Assembly: GCA_018433865.1 (NCBI GenBank)
Contig: JAHDQJ010000006.1
Location: 124,001 to 188,000 of the forward strand
Length of the DNA stretch: 64,000 nt
Direction of reading: 5' to 3'
Source of the DNA: Spirochaetales bacterium
GTDB taxonomy: Bacteria; Spirochaetota; Spirochaetia; Sphaerochaetales; Sphaerochaetaceae
A program made the position numbers and the translations under genes. Of the stretch, positions 42,296 to 49,573 are shown in pieces (within the stretch, counting starts at the first letter, position 1; each line of letters begins with the position of its first letter). The notes beneath the pieces were generated by a model, which made no database searches, was not told the origin of the DNA, and saw only the letters and a list, made by a program, of their open reading frames with translations.

Positions 42296-43326
42296 GCCGG
42301 AGAAGCTGCGGTAAGATCGAAGATCTTCGCGATGCTCGTGGCGATGGTTCCCCGGTAGGGGCGGCACGTACCCGTCACGATCGCATCAGCACAGAGCCTC
42401 GCCTGCTTGTTCGCAGGGCCGGCGAGGGGAACCGTGATCGGTGTCTTGGTGAACGGACTGGGGTACTCGATGGCATCCCCGACTGCCTTGATATGGGGAT
42501 CGCTGGTGGTGAACAGCTCATCGACGGTGATCGCACCGTTTTTGCCGAGCTTCAGACCTGCGTCATGGGCGATCTTCGTGTCGGGACGGACACCGATCGA
42601 GAGGATCACCAGGTCGGTTTCGATGACGGTTCCTGAGGAGAGCGTGACCAACAACATGCCTTTCTGCCGCTCAAAGCTTTTCACGCCATCTTTCAGGTAG
42701 AGGTCTATGCCCTTGTCGCGAAGCTGCTGTTGCACCAAGGTCGCCATATCATAGTCTATGACATTCATGACCTGTTCCAGCGCCTCCACAAGGGTGACTT
42801 TCAGTTGCCGTTCCTTCAGGTTCTCAGCCATCTCGAGACCGATGAAACCGCCTCCCACCACCACGGCACGCGAAGTCTGGCGATTCTCCATCTTCCTGAC
42901 GATCGCATCGACATCCTCGACGGAACGGAGGGTGTAGATATCAGGATCATCGATCCCGGGAATCCTCGGCCTGAGCGGTGAGGCTCCGGGGCTGAGGACC
43001 AATGTATCGTAATATTGGTCGAATTCGCCACCGTTGGACAGGTCCTTCACCCGCACATATTGTGCATCACGATTGATGGAAAGCACTTCGTGGCGGGTCT
43101 TCACCTCTACGCCGAAGACTTCGTGAAAACGCTCGGCGGTCACGACGAACAATCGGGATCGTTCGGTGATCGTGCCTCCTGCATAGTAGGGGAGACCACA
43201 GTTGGCGTAGCTGATATGCTCTCCTCGCTCAAAGATGATGATGCGGGCTTGTTCGTCGAGCCTCCGCAACCTTGCCGCGGTCCCGGCTCCACCGGCGACT
43301 CCTCCGACGATGATGTATGTCTTCAT
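42292..43326 (-). CDS. N-terminal part of the split CoA-disulfide reductase/NADH oxidase fusion
   Basis: The 344-residue FAD/NAD(P)-binding half has GGVAGGAGTAARLRR, the single redox cysteine C43 (SYANCGLPYYAGG, as in CoA-disulfide reductase and NADH oxidase), an NAD domain with VVGGGFIGLEMAENL, and AVGDAIEY at the FAD ribityl site. The protein stops 3 residues after FDLTAAS, where relatives run into a dimerisation domain. Alone it would lack the dimer interface. Together with the next frame it would be about 830 residues and handle persulfide or CoA-disulfide reduction. It lies 2 nt after marR. Confidence 0.87.
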   Translation of the reverse strand: MKTYIIVGGVAGGAGTAARLRRLDEQARIIIFERGEHISYANCGLPYYAGGTITERSRLFVVTAERFHEVFGVEVKTRHEVLSINRDAQYVRVKDLSNGGEFDQYYDTLVLSPGASPLRPRIPGIDDPDIYTLRSVEDVDAIVRKMENRQTSRAVVVGGGFIGLEMAENLKERQLKVTLVEALEQVMNVIDYDMATLVQQQLRDKGIDLYLKDGVKSFERQKGMLLVTLSSGTVIETDLVILSIGVRPDTKIAHDAGLKLGKNGAITVDELFTTSDPHIKAVGDAIEYPSPFTKTPITVPLAGPANKQARLCADAIVTGTCRPYRGTIATSIAKIFDLTAASPA

Positions 43327-43328
43327 GC

Positions 43329-43709
43329 TTATGCTCCTGATTGCGTGCTCTCGGCACGCATCGATTCGATTGCGTGGATTAGATGTTCAGGTATCGGAAT
43401 GCTGGTGCCGTGCAATTTCGCAACCAAGGCTTCTCCCGAATCGGTGAGGCAGACGACTACGGTCCGACGGTCGTTATCTGAAGTCGTCCTGGTGATGAGC
43501 TTCCGTTTCTCGAGCGATTCGAGGATCCTGCTCAGGCGGGAAGGTGAAAGTTCCAGCTCAACGGAGAGCGTGCCGGGATCACGTTTTCCCTCATGTACCT
43601 GACAGAGGCAGAGAGCTTCGTTCAGTGAGAGTGAGGCTTTTTCGCGAAGTGCTTCCTCGAATCTCCGCAGGTCGATCATCAGTTTCCGCAGGTCGCACAG
43701 ATCGTGCAT
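43329..43709 (-). CDS. MarR-family regulator
   Basis: The start is the ATG at 43709, with AAGGAG 7 nt upstream; an earlier in-frame ATG overlaps that site. The 126-residue protein has a MarR winged helix (LSLNEALCLCQV, LSVELELSPSRLSRILESLEKRKLITRTTSDNDRRTVVVCLTDSG). Three cysteines (in HDLCDL and LCLCQV) could sense disulfide stress, but that is only suggestive. It is the first gene of an operon with the CoA-disulfide reductase genes, so it probably controls them and itself. Confidence 0.87.
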   Translation of the reverse strand: MHDLCDLRKLMIDLRRFEEALREKASLSLNEALCLCQVHEGKRDPGTLSVELELSPSRLSRILESLEKRKLITRTTSDNDRRTVVVCLTDSGEALVAKLHGTSIPIPEHLIHAIESMRAESTQSGA

Positions 43710-43729
43710 CGCATGCTCCTTCAAAGTAT

Positions 43730-43786
43730 TTGCTATGGTAAAATATTGTTGGTAGCAATCATATGCCTTCAGCCCTGTCGCGTCAA
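43730..43786 (-). promoter_or_regulatory. marR promoter with inverted-repeat operator
   Basis: On the minus strand TTGACG (43786-43781), 17 nt and TATGAT (43763-43758) form the promoter. Just downstream, TTGCTA and TAGCAA (43730-43735 and 43753-43758) form a 29-bp spaced inverted repeat covering the start point, fitting MarR autorepression. Confidence 0.6.
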
Positions 43787-43827
43787 GGAATCGATCAATT
43801 TTTCTCGATTGGAATTTGCGACAAGTT

Positions 43828-43856
43828 TTGCCATTTCAGGGAAAAAGCAGTATATT
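43828..43856 (+). promoter_or_regulatory. ferritin promoter
   Basis: TTGCCA (43828-43833), 17 nt and TATATT (43851-43856) lie about 50 nt before the ferritin ATG. Confidence 0.7.
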
Positions 43857-43905
43857 TGAATAAAGTTTAAAAATGATGCCTTCGGGTATCGATGGAGAGA
43901 ATGAT

Positions 43906-44415
43906 ATGTTGCATAAGAATGTGGTGAAATTATTGAACGAGCAGGTCAACAAGGAGCTGTTCTCCGCCTATCTGTATCTGGACATGGCCAACTACTATGC
44001 CAAGGAGGGACTGAACGGTTTCGAGAACTGGTTCAAGATCCAGGCGATGGAAGAGCGTGACCACGCGATGCTGTTCCGTCAGTACTTGCTGAACAACGGA
44101 CATGAAGTCAAGTTCACGGCGATTGCCGACCCTTCACGTGACTACAAGAATCACAAGGAACCTCTCACGGGAGCTCTTGAGCACGAGCACTATGTGACCG
44201 ACTCGATCCATGCCATCTATACGGAAGCTGTTGCGGTAAAGGACTACCGGACCATGCAGTTCCTCGATTGGTTCGTGAAGGAGCAGGGGGAGGAAGAGAT
44301 GAATGCTGAGGACAATATCCGCAAGTATGAGCTTGCTGGTGAGCGTGCCCTGTTCATGCTTGACCATGCATTCGCCGGACGTTCCTACAGTGCCCCTTCG
44401 CTCGAGCTCGACTGA
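43906..44415 (+). CDS. ftn: ferritin
   Basis: The start is the ATG at 43906, with GGAGAG 7 nt upstream. The 169-residue four-helix-bundle protein has the ferroxidase-centre pattern of bacterial non-haem ferritin: NKELFSAYLYLDMANYY, MEERDHAMLFRQY (ExxH), FLDWFVKEQGEEEMNAED. It oxidises Fe(II) and stores the mineral, limiting iron-driven oxygen damage. It is monocistronic with its own promoter and a strong terminator. Confidence 0.95.
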   Translation: MLHKNVVKLLNEQVNKELFSAYLYLDMANYYAKEGLNGFENWFKIQAMEERDHAMLFRQYLLNNGHEVKFTAIADPSRDYKNHKEPLTGALEHEHYVTDSIHAIYTEAVAVKDYRTMQFLDWFVKEQGEEEMNAEDNIRKYELAGERALFMLDHAFAGRSYSAPSLELD

Positions 44416-44433
44416 ACACGTCCTTTTTGATAC

Positions 44434-44463
44434 CACAAACGCCGGTAGTCACCGGCGTTTGTG
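44434..44463. terminator. bidirectional terminator between ferritin and desulfoferrodoxin
   Basis: A perfect 13-bp stem, CACAAACGCCGGT (44434-44446)/ACCGGCGTTTGTG (44451-44463), has an AGTC loop between two convergent genes, with ATTTTC following on the plus strand. Confidence 0.88.
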
Positions 44464-44483
44464 CATTTTCAGGGGCTATTTCC

Positions 44484-44858
44484 CTACAGGTTGACCTTCC
44501 ACAATCCGTGGAGGTTGCAATACTCGTAGACAGCGACAACCTTGCCGAGGCAGCAGAAGGAGACTTCCGGCTTCTCATTCGGATTGAGGTTCTTGCGGAA
44601 GATGCCTGTTTCAGTGACCGCAGCGATCCACTGGATGTAGTGCTCTGCAGTCATCGGATGGGCAACGGAACCGACTTTCACGACCATTTTGTCCCCGTCC
44701 TTCTCCACGACGGGCACGTGCTTCTCTGTTGCTGCATCGGTCGTATTGGCCTTCAGCTCCACCATCGGCTCGCCACAGCAGAACAGTTCTCCACCGCCGT
44801 CATTGATGAGCTCCACGATGTTTCCGCACTTCTTGCACCGATAAAATTTCACGTTCAT
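44484..44858 (-). CDS. dfx: desulfoferrodoxin (superoxide reductase)
   Basis: The start is the ATG at 44858, with AGGAGG upstream; a longer frame adds residues without similarity. The 124-residue protein has centre I (C8, C11, C27, C28 in YRCKKCG and FCCGEP) and the catalytic centre II (E45/K46/H47, H67, H73, C114, H117). All ligands of both iron centres are present. It reduces superoxide to peroxide without making oxygen, the usual strategy of anaerobes; rubrerythrin can then remove the peroxide. Confidence 0.96.
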   Translation of the reverse strand: MNVKFYRCKKCGNIVELINDGGGELFCCGEPMVELKANTTDAATEKHVPVVEKDGDKMVVKVGSVAHPMTAEHYIQWIAAVTETGIFRKNLNPNEKPEVSFCCLGKVVAVYEYCNLHGLWKVNL

Positions 44859-44998
44859 GAGATGATACCTCCTGATATTCCTTGGAATCGTTCCACATAC
44901 ACTGTACCCAATAACAGGGCAAAATGAAAGAGCAATCGCAAAGCACTTCCTTATCCGCAAAGGCATGCTATACTTGCTCACACGTCAAGGAGGATGGA

Positions 44999-45835
44999 AT
45001 GGGTTCAAGAAAGGTGAGCAAGATCGTGGGTGGCGCGGTCCAGTACGACGGAGCGGGAGTAAAGCTTGTCCGTGTGATAGGGAAAGCTGATGTGCATGAT
45101 TTCGATCCGTTCTTGATGCTCGATGCGTTCGATTCGCAGGATCCTGCCGATTATGTGAAAGGTTTCCCTTGGCACCCGCACCGGGGAATCGAGACGGTGA
45201 CCTATCTGATCCATGGGGACATCGAGCACGGTGATTCTTTGGGGAACCAAGGGAGCATCCTTGACGGATGTTGCCAATGGATGACCGCAGGACGCGGGAT
45301 CATCCACCAGGAAATGCCCCAGGCGGTCGACCGCATCCTCGGGGCACAGCTGTGGATCAATCTCCCGAGAAAAGACAAGATGACCGAGCCTGCCTACCGT
45401 GACATCACCGATGACATGATCCCGGAGGTCACGGATGGCAAATCGACTGTAAGGATCATCAGCGGCAGATACCGTGAGAAAGTCGGTCCGGTGCAGGGTG
45501 ATTATGTGAAGACCCTGTATCTCGATGTACGGATCGATCCGGAAGGGACTTGGCACATGTCCGTCGACCCTGAGGCGACGCTGTTCTGCTATCTGGTTTC
45601 GGGTTCGGGCCGATTCGATGCGAGTGATTCGGTCATCCCTTCCCATCGTGCGGTATTGCTGGTCGACGGAGATGAAGTGACGATCGTCGCAGGCAAGGAG
45701 GGCCTCAGGTTCCTGTTCATCTCAGGCCGTCCGCTCCGGGAGCCGATCGCTTGGGGAGGTCCGATCGTGATGAATACCAGGGAAGAGCTGCATCAGGCCT
45801 TCAAGGACCTGGATGAGGGGAATTTCATACGATGA
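44999..45835 (+). CDS. pirin-family protein
   Basis: The start is the ATG at 44999, with AAGGAGG 5-6 nt upstream. The 278-residue bicupin has the pirin signature FPWHPHRGIETVTYLIHGDIEHGDSLGNQG and MTAGRGIIHQEMP, whose His/Glu residues bind iron. A conserved C-terminal domain follows. Pirins include quercetin 2,3-dioxygenase and regulators; the actual role here is unknown. An extended -10 (TGCTATACT) lies upstream. The next gene overlaps by ATGA. Confidence 0.9.
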   Translation: MGSRKVSKIVGGAVQYDGAGVKLVRVIGKADVHDFDPFLMLDAFDSQDPADYVKGFPWHPHRGIETVTYLIHGDIEHGDSLGNQGSILDGCCQWMTAGRGIIHQEMPQAVDRILGAQLWINLPRKDKMTEPAYRDITDDMIPEVTDGKSTVRIISGRYREKVGPVQGDYVKTLYLDVRIDPEGTWHMSVDPEATLFCYLVSGSGRFDASDSVIPSHRAVLLVDGDEVTIVAGKEGLRFLFISGRPLREPIAWGGPIVMNTREELHQAFKDLDEGNFIR

Positions 45836-46593
45836 TGCCGGTATTGTTTGTCGGGCATGGATCTCCGATGAATGCCATCGAAGACAACGAGATCACCCGT
45901 GGGTGGAGAGAGATTTCGAAAACTTTCGACAAGCCTGTAGCGATTCTCTGCATCTCTGCCCATTGGTATACCGACCGGACACGCATTCTCTCATCTTCGG
46001 AGCCTCGGACGATCCATGACTTCTACGGATTTCCCCGTGAGCTTCATGCCGTGCAGTATCCTGCGAAAGGGGAACCTACCCTCGTTGCCGAGGTGGAAAA
46101 GTTGCTCGGCTCATCAGTTAGCCGTGACGATTCGTGGGGATTGGATCACGGCTCATGGAGCGTGCTCGTGCACATGTATCCTGAATCCGATGTCCCTGTC
46201 GTCCAGCTCTCGATCGATGCCGGCGCAAGCACACGGCAATTGTACGAGATCGGCACGCTCTTGCGTCCGCTTCGGGAACAGGGAGTGCTCATCCTCGGAT
46301 CGGGCAATGTGGTGCACAATCTCACTCTGATGGACATGTCGAACCCTGAAGGATATACGTGGGCTGTCGAGTTCGACGATCATGTCAGGACACACGTGTG
46401 TACGCACGAGCATGATCAGGTGCTGCATTATGAACAGGCGGGACCTTGTGCCGGCCGGGCATTCAGGACCAGGGAACACTTCGATCCGCTTCTCGTGGTC
46501 CTCGGAGCTTCGCACCCGAGCGATCCTGTGCATGTCTTCAACCGAAAATTCTTTGCCGGTTCAGTGTCGATGACCTCCTACCGGATAGGATGA
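45832..46593 (+). CDS. ygiD: YgiD-type aromatic-ring-opening dioxygenase (LigB superfamily)
   Basis: The 253-residue protein belongs to the class III extradiol dioxygenase LigB/YgiD group (4,5-DOPA dioxygenase in plants and E. coli). It shows VGHGSPMNAIEDN, CISAHWYTD, GLDHGSWSVLVHMYPE, LGSGNVVHNL and LGASHP, where His residues bind the metal. An oxygen-using enzyme is odd in an anaerobe; the protein may have another role or help remove oxygen. It is coupled to pirin by ATGA. Confidence 0.87.
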   Translation: MMPVLFVGHGSPMNAIEDNEITRGWREISKTFDKPVAILCISAHWYTDRTRILSSSEPRTIHDFYGFPRELHAVQYPAKGEPTLVAEVEKLLGSSVSRDDSWGLDHGSWSVLVHMYPESDVPVVQLSIDAGASTRQLYEIGTLLRPLREQGVLILGSGNVVHNLTLMDMSNPEGYTWAVEFDDHVRTHVCTHEHDQVLHYEQAGPCAGRAFRTREHFDPLLVVLGASHPSDPVHVFNRKFFAGSVSMTSYRIG

Positions 46594-46601
46594 CAGGCCA
46601 C

Positions 46602-46617
46602 TAGTGAATATTCACTG
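46602..46617. repeat. palindrome resembling the TetR operators
   Basis: TAGTGA-ATAT-TCACTG contains the perfect 14-bp palindrome AGTGAATATTCACT. It differs from the TetR operator at 24529-24544 by one base in the right arm and in the 4-nt centre. It lies between ygiD and the SGNH hydrolase gene. Confidence 0.5.
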
Positions 46618-46717
46618 GCATGAATTTCCGATATTCCTGACCCTATGGTAGTGAATCCACGCCATTGCGATCCTCCTTCGTGATCTCTATCCTGAGATTG
46701 TCAACGGGAGGACCAGC

Positions 46718-47419
46718 ATGGAACACGATACGCTCACTCTCCGGATAATCGGTGATTCGATTCTGAAAGGAGTGCTCTACGAGAAGGCTACGGACCGGTA
46801 TGTTTCGATCCCCGGCCAGCGGCTTCTTGCTTGGCAGGAGGAACACGGGATCGAGGTCCGCAATAATGCGATGTTCGGGTGCACGGTCACCAAGGGACTG
46901 CAAGTACTTTCCCGTTGCGTGGACCGTGGACTGGACAGTGACTTGGTGTTGCTTGAGTTCGGGGGAAATGATTGCGATTTCCCATGGAGCGAGGTAGCGG
47001 CACGACCAGAGGAACCGCATGAGAGCTTCACCTCGCTCGATCTCTTTTGCAGCAGCTTGCGCACGATGATCCACATCGTCAAGGCAGCGGGAGCCGCTCC
47101 GTTGCTCATGACCCTTCCCCCCATCGATTCAAGGCGTTATCTCACGCATATTTGCAGGAACGGACTTGATGAGCGGGCCATCCTTCATTGGTTGGGGACC
47201 ATGGAGAATATCAGCAGGCGCCAGGAACTGTACTCATTGCAGGTTGTCTCGATCGCACTGGAGACAGGTGTCCCGTTGATCGATGTCCGCAGCGGTTTCT
47301 TGGCACGTCGGGACTGTGCCGACCTGCTGTGTGAAGATGGGATCCACCCGAATCTGAGGGGAAATGATCTGATCTGGTCGTTGATCGGCGCCCGATTGCG
47401 CATGCGAAAGTCGGCCTGA
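46718..47419 (+). CDS. SGNH/GDSL hydrolase
   Basis: The 233-residue hydrolase has the four SGNH blocks: IGDSILKG (nucleophile Ser), a Gly block near MFGCTVTKGL, FGGNDCDF (Asn) and EDGIHPNLRGNDL (catalytic Asp-His). No signal peptide is seen, so it acts in the cytoplasm, as an esterase or deacetylase of unknown substrate. GGGAGG precedes the ATG. The gene is monocistronic. Confidence 0.87.
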   Translation: MEHDTLTLRIIGDSILKGVLYEKATDRYVSIPGQRLLAWQEEHGIEVRNNAMFGCTVTKGLQVLSRCVDRGLDSDLVLLEFGGNDCDFPWSEVAARPEEPHESFTSLDLFCSSLRTMIHIVKAAGAAPLLMTLPPIDSRRYLTHICRNGLDERAILHWLGTMENISRRQELYSLQVVSIALETGVPLIDVRSGFLARRDCADLLCEDGIHPNLRGNDLIWSLIGARLRMRKSA

Positions 47420-47427
47420 ACAAGGAA

Positions 47428-47469
47428 AGACCGTGTGTTTCTTCTCCCCCGATGGGAAACACACGGTCT
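47428..47469. terminator. long hairpin after the SGNH gene
   Basis: AGACCGTGTGTTTC (47428-47441) pairs perfectly with GAAACACACGGTCT (47456-47469) around a 14-nt pyrimidine-rich loop. No T-run follows, so it may be a factor-assisted terminator or an RNA-stability element. Confidence 0.6.
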
Positions 47470-47649
47470 ACAGAACAATGACCCGGAAAAAAGAATATCC
47501 AGATACCTAGACTATAGCGCAAGGAATGCGGTTCGGTCAACAGAAATGATATGACCAAGTAACTATTTCCAATACAAAGAAACATGATGGCATGAATTTG
47601 GCATGTGGGGAATCCTTGACGATGCCGAGGCGATTGCATACCCTATATA

Positions 47650-47667
47650 TGTTAGACATTGCTAACA
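47650..47667. promoter_or_regulatory. inverted repeat before the flavodoxin gene
   Basis: TGTTAG-ACATTG-CTAACA is a perfect 6-bp-arm palindrome 15 nt before the flavodoxin ATG, just after a TATATAT stretch that may be the -10. It is likely an operator of an unknown regulator. Confidence 0.5.
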
Positions 47668-47682
47668 ATAAGGAGTACATGC

Positions 47683-48105
47683 ATGCGCATAGGAATCATA
47701 TATTGGAGTGGTACCGGCAATACGGAAGCCATGGCCGCCTTGGTTGCCGAAGGAGCGAGGATTGCAGGTGCCGACGTGGAGATTCTCCCGGTATCCCAGT
47801 GTGATCCCTCGGTCTTGGACCGTTACGATCGCTTGGCGTTCGGGTGTCCTGCCTCTTCGCAGGAAGAGTTGGAGGATCTGGAGTTCCTGCCGTTTTTCGA
47901 GACTATCGAATCGCATCTGGCTGGACGCGAAGTCGCATTGTTCGGTTCGTATGATTGGGGTGACGGTCAGTGGATGCGCGACTGGCAGGAACGGGTGAGT
48001 GCGGATGGTGCGCATCTGATCGAGGATGGGCTTACGGTCCAGGGAGATCCGGGAGCCGAATCGGAATCTTGTCGGCAGTTCGGATACCGGTTCGCCATTC
48101 AGTGA
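47683..48105 (+). CDS. flavodoxin
   Basis: The start is the ATG at 47683, 7 nt after AAGGAG. The 140-residue protein has the FMN phosphate loop WSGTGNTEAMA, the FGCPASSQEELE loop and ALFGSYDWGDGQWMRDWQ, all typical of short-chain flavodoxins. It carries low-potential electrons in place of ferredoxin, often under iron limitation. It converges on ogt with a 2-nt gap and no visible terminator. Confidence 0.94.
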   Translation: MRIGIIYWSGTGNTEAMAALVAEGARIAGADVEILPVSQCDPSVLDRYDRLAFGCPASSQEELEDLEFLPFFETIESHLAGREVALFGSYDWGDGQWMRDWQERVSADGAHLIEDGLTVQGDPGAESESCRQFGYRFAIQ

Positions 48106-48107
48106 GC

Positions 48108-48578
48108 TCAGGCTTGTGCTCGCTCGAGTCCGAGCAACCTGCTCTTCAACTCCAATCCTCCTCCGTATCCGACAAGCGATCCGTCTGCTCCGATGACCCG
48201 ATGGCAGGGGATGATGAAGGAGATGGGGTTGTGGTGGTTTGCCATCCCCACAGCCCTTACCGCTTTCGGATTGCCGATGGCGATCGCGATATCCTTGTAG
48301 CTGCACGTCTGTCCGTAGGGAATGGCCAGAAGCGCATTCCATACTCTCTTTTGAAACTCGGTTCCCTGCGGATCGAGCGGGAGGTCGAACGTTCGCCTCT
48401 TGCCTGCAAGGTATTGTGCCAACTGCATCGCGGCACGGTCCGTAAGGGGGGTGGCCTTGTGTTCGCCTTTGCAGACGCTGTGCGGTTCCAGAAGCAGGAC
48501 ATCGGTGATCGCGCCGCCTGATTCAGCGATCATGACCGCTCCGATGACAGTCTCATAGACTTCATGATATGTATTCAT
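48108..48578 (-). CDS. ogt: methylated-DNA--protein-cysteine methyltransferase
   Basis: The 156-residue repair protein has the active-site FIIPCHRVIGADGSLVGYGGGLELKSRLLGLE with the acceptor Cys in PCHRV, and the helix-turn-helix YGQTCSYKDIAIAIGNPKAVRAVGMA. It removes alkyl groups from O6-methylguanine irreversibly. An extended -10, TGATAGGAT (48593-48585), lies 6 nt before the ATG with TGTACA at 17 nt upstream, so the mRNA could be leaderless. AGGA inside that hexamer could also act as a weak ribosome site. Confidence 0.94.
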   Translation of the reverse strand: MNTYHEVYETVIGAVMIAESGGAITDVLLLEPHSVCKGEHKATPLTDRAAMQLAQYLAGKRRTFDLPLDPQGTEFQKRVWNALLAIPYGQTCSYKDIAIAIGNPKAVRAVGMANHHNPISFIIPCHRVIGADGSLVGYGGGLELKSRLLGLERAQA

Positions 48579-48593
48579 GGCCCGATCCTATCA

Positions 48594-49511
48594 TCACGGA
48601 TTGCTGCTGTACAGTGCTCCTCTCCTCTTGGCAATCTTCAGCCGGTTGTTGAACAATGCGACGCCGCAGAGAATGGTGATGCCTCCCACGGTGGTTCCCA
48701 TGTCGGGGACATCGCCGATGAGGATGACCTCGAGGAGCGTGGAGAGCAACGGAGTGACGAACATGAAGTTGGTGACATCCCCGATCTGCCGTGCGATGGA
48801 GAGGGCTTTCGTCCAGAGCAAGAATCCGATCGCACTGGGAAATACCCCCATGTAGATTACCGCGAGCAATGAGCTGACTGGTGCACTCTGTATCTCTTCG
48901 ACGGTTTGTGAAAGGAAAGGCAGCATCAAGACCGTTGATGCAACGATGCTGTAAACCGTCGATTGCAACGGAGTGTAGCGTTTGGTGGCGAACCTTTGGA
49001 TCAAGTTGTAGGCGGCAAAGCAAATTGCCGCGATCATCATCCACACGATTCCCCACCCGATCGCGACTTCCCGTTTCCACATCGTGAGTACGATGATGCC
49101 GCCGAATTCTATGCAGACCGCGACCCACCCGATCTTCCCGAGACGCTCATGGAAGATGAGGGAGGCAAAGAATGCGGTGAGGACAGGGACGGTAGCGGTC
49201 ACGACGCTCGCGGTCGCCGCAGAGATCGTGGTCATCGCGATATTGAAGAATATCTGGTACAACGAGAACCCGAGCGCACCCAACAGCAAAAACAGAGGAA
49301 TGTCCCGCATCTTGGGAAGACCGATCAGTTTTCCCGCTCCGATCACAAGGAGGATGATGGAGGCCGATCCATAGCGAAGCAAGCCCAACGGGAACGGACT
49401 GATGTCCCTGACGGCGATCCTCGTGAACACGAACCCGGTAGACCAGAGCGTGATGGTCATGAATGCAAGCAGGAGCGCCGCGTTCGCAGTGGAATGAGCA
49501 TCTTTCTTCAT
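48594..49511 (-). CDS. EamA/DMT-family transporter
   Basis: The start is the ATG at 49511 (MKKDAHSTANAALLL); an in-frame GTG two codons upstream lies between the -10 and the ATG. The 305-residue membrane protein has ten helices in two EamA repeats (LWSTGFVFTRIAVRDISPFPLGLLRY and the AAICFAAYNLIQRFATKRY half). The family exports amino acids or other metabolites; the substrate is unknown. No Shine-Dalgarno sequence is present. TAGAGT ends 6 nt before the ATG. Confidence 0.9.
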   Translation of the reverse strand: MKKDAHSTANAALLLAFMTITLWSTGFVFTRIAVRDISPFPLGLLRYGSASIILLVIGAGKLIGLPKMRDIPLFLLLGALGFSLYQIFFNIAMTTISAATASVVTATVPVLTAFFASLIFHERLGKIGWVAVCIEFGGIIVLTMWKREVAIGWGIVWMMIAAICFAAYNLIQRFATKRYTPLQSTVYSIVASTVLMLPFLSQTVEEIQSAPVSSLLAVIYMGVFPSAIGFLLWTKALSIARQIGDVTNFMFVTPLLSTLLEVILIGDVPDMGTTVGGITILCGVALFNNRLKIAKRRGALYSSNP

Positions 49512-49517
49512 GTGCAC

Positions 49518-49546
49518 ACTCTACGGAATATCCTGTGTGCAATCAA
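49518..49546 (-). promoter_or_regulatory. promoter of the DMT transporter gene, predicted leaderless
   Basis: On the minus strand TTGATT (49546-49541), 17 nt and TAGAGT (49523-49518) end 6 nt before the ATG at 49511, placing the start at the A of ATG. Confidence 0.65.
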
Positions 49547-49559
49547 TAGCCTCTTCCTG

Positions 49560-49568
49560 TGCTATAAT
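49560..49568 (+). promoter_or_regulatory. extended -10 of the TctC gene, predicted leaderless
   Basis: TGCTATAAT (hexamer 49563-49568, full consensus) ends 5 nt before the ATG at 49574. No Shine-Dalgarno sequence is present. It stands back to back with the DMT promoter in 62 bp. Confidence 0.65.
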
Positions 49569-49573
49569 GAATC

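Noticed and set aside
42295-42367. Upstream extension of the C-terminal reductase half in its own frame
   Set aside because: The extra residues overlap the first half out of phase and have no similarity; similarity begins at GMTGKQ.
47428-47469. Insertion-sequence terminal repeats
   Set aside because: The 14-bp inverted repeat encloses only 14 nt and there is no transposase; it is better seen as an RNA hairpin.
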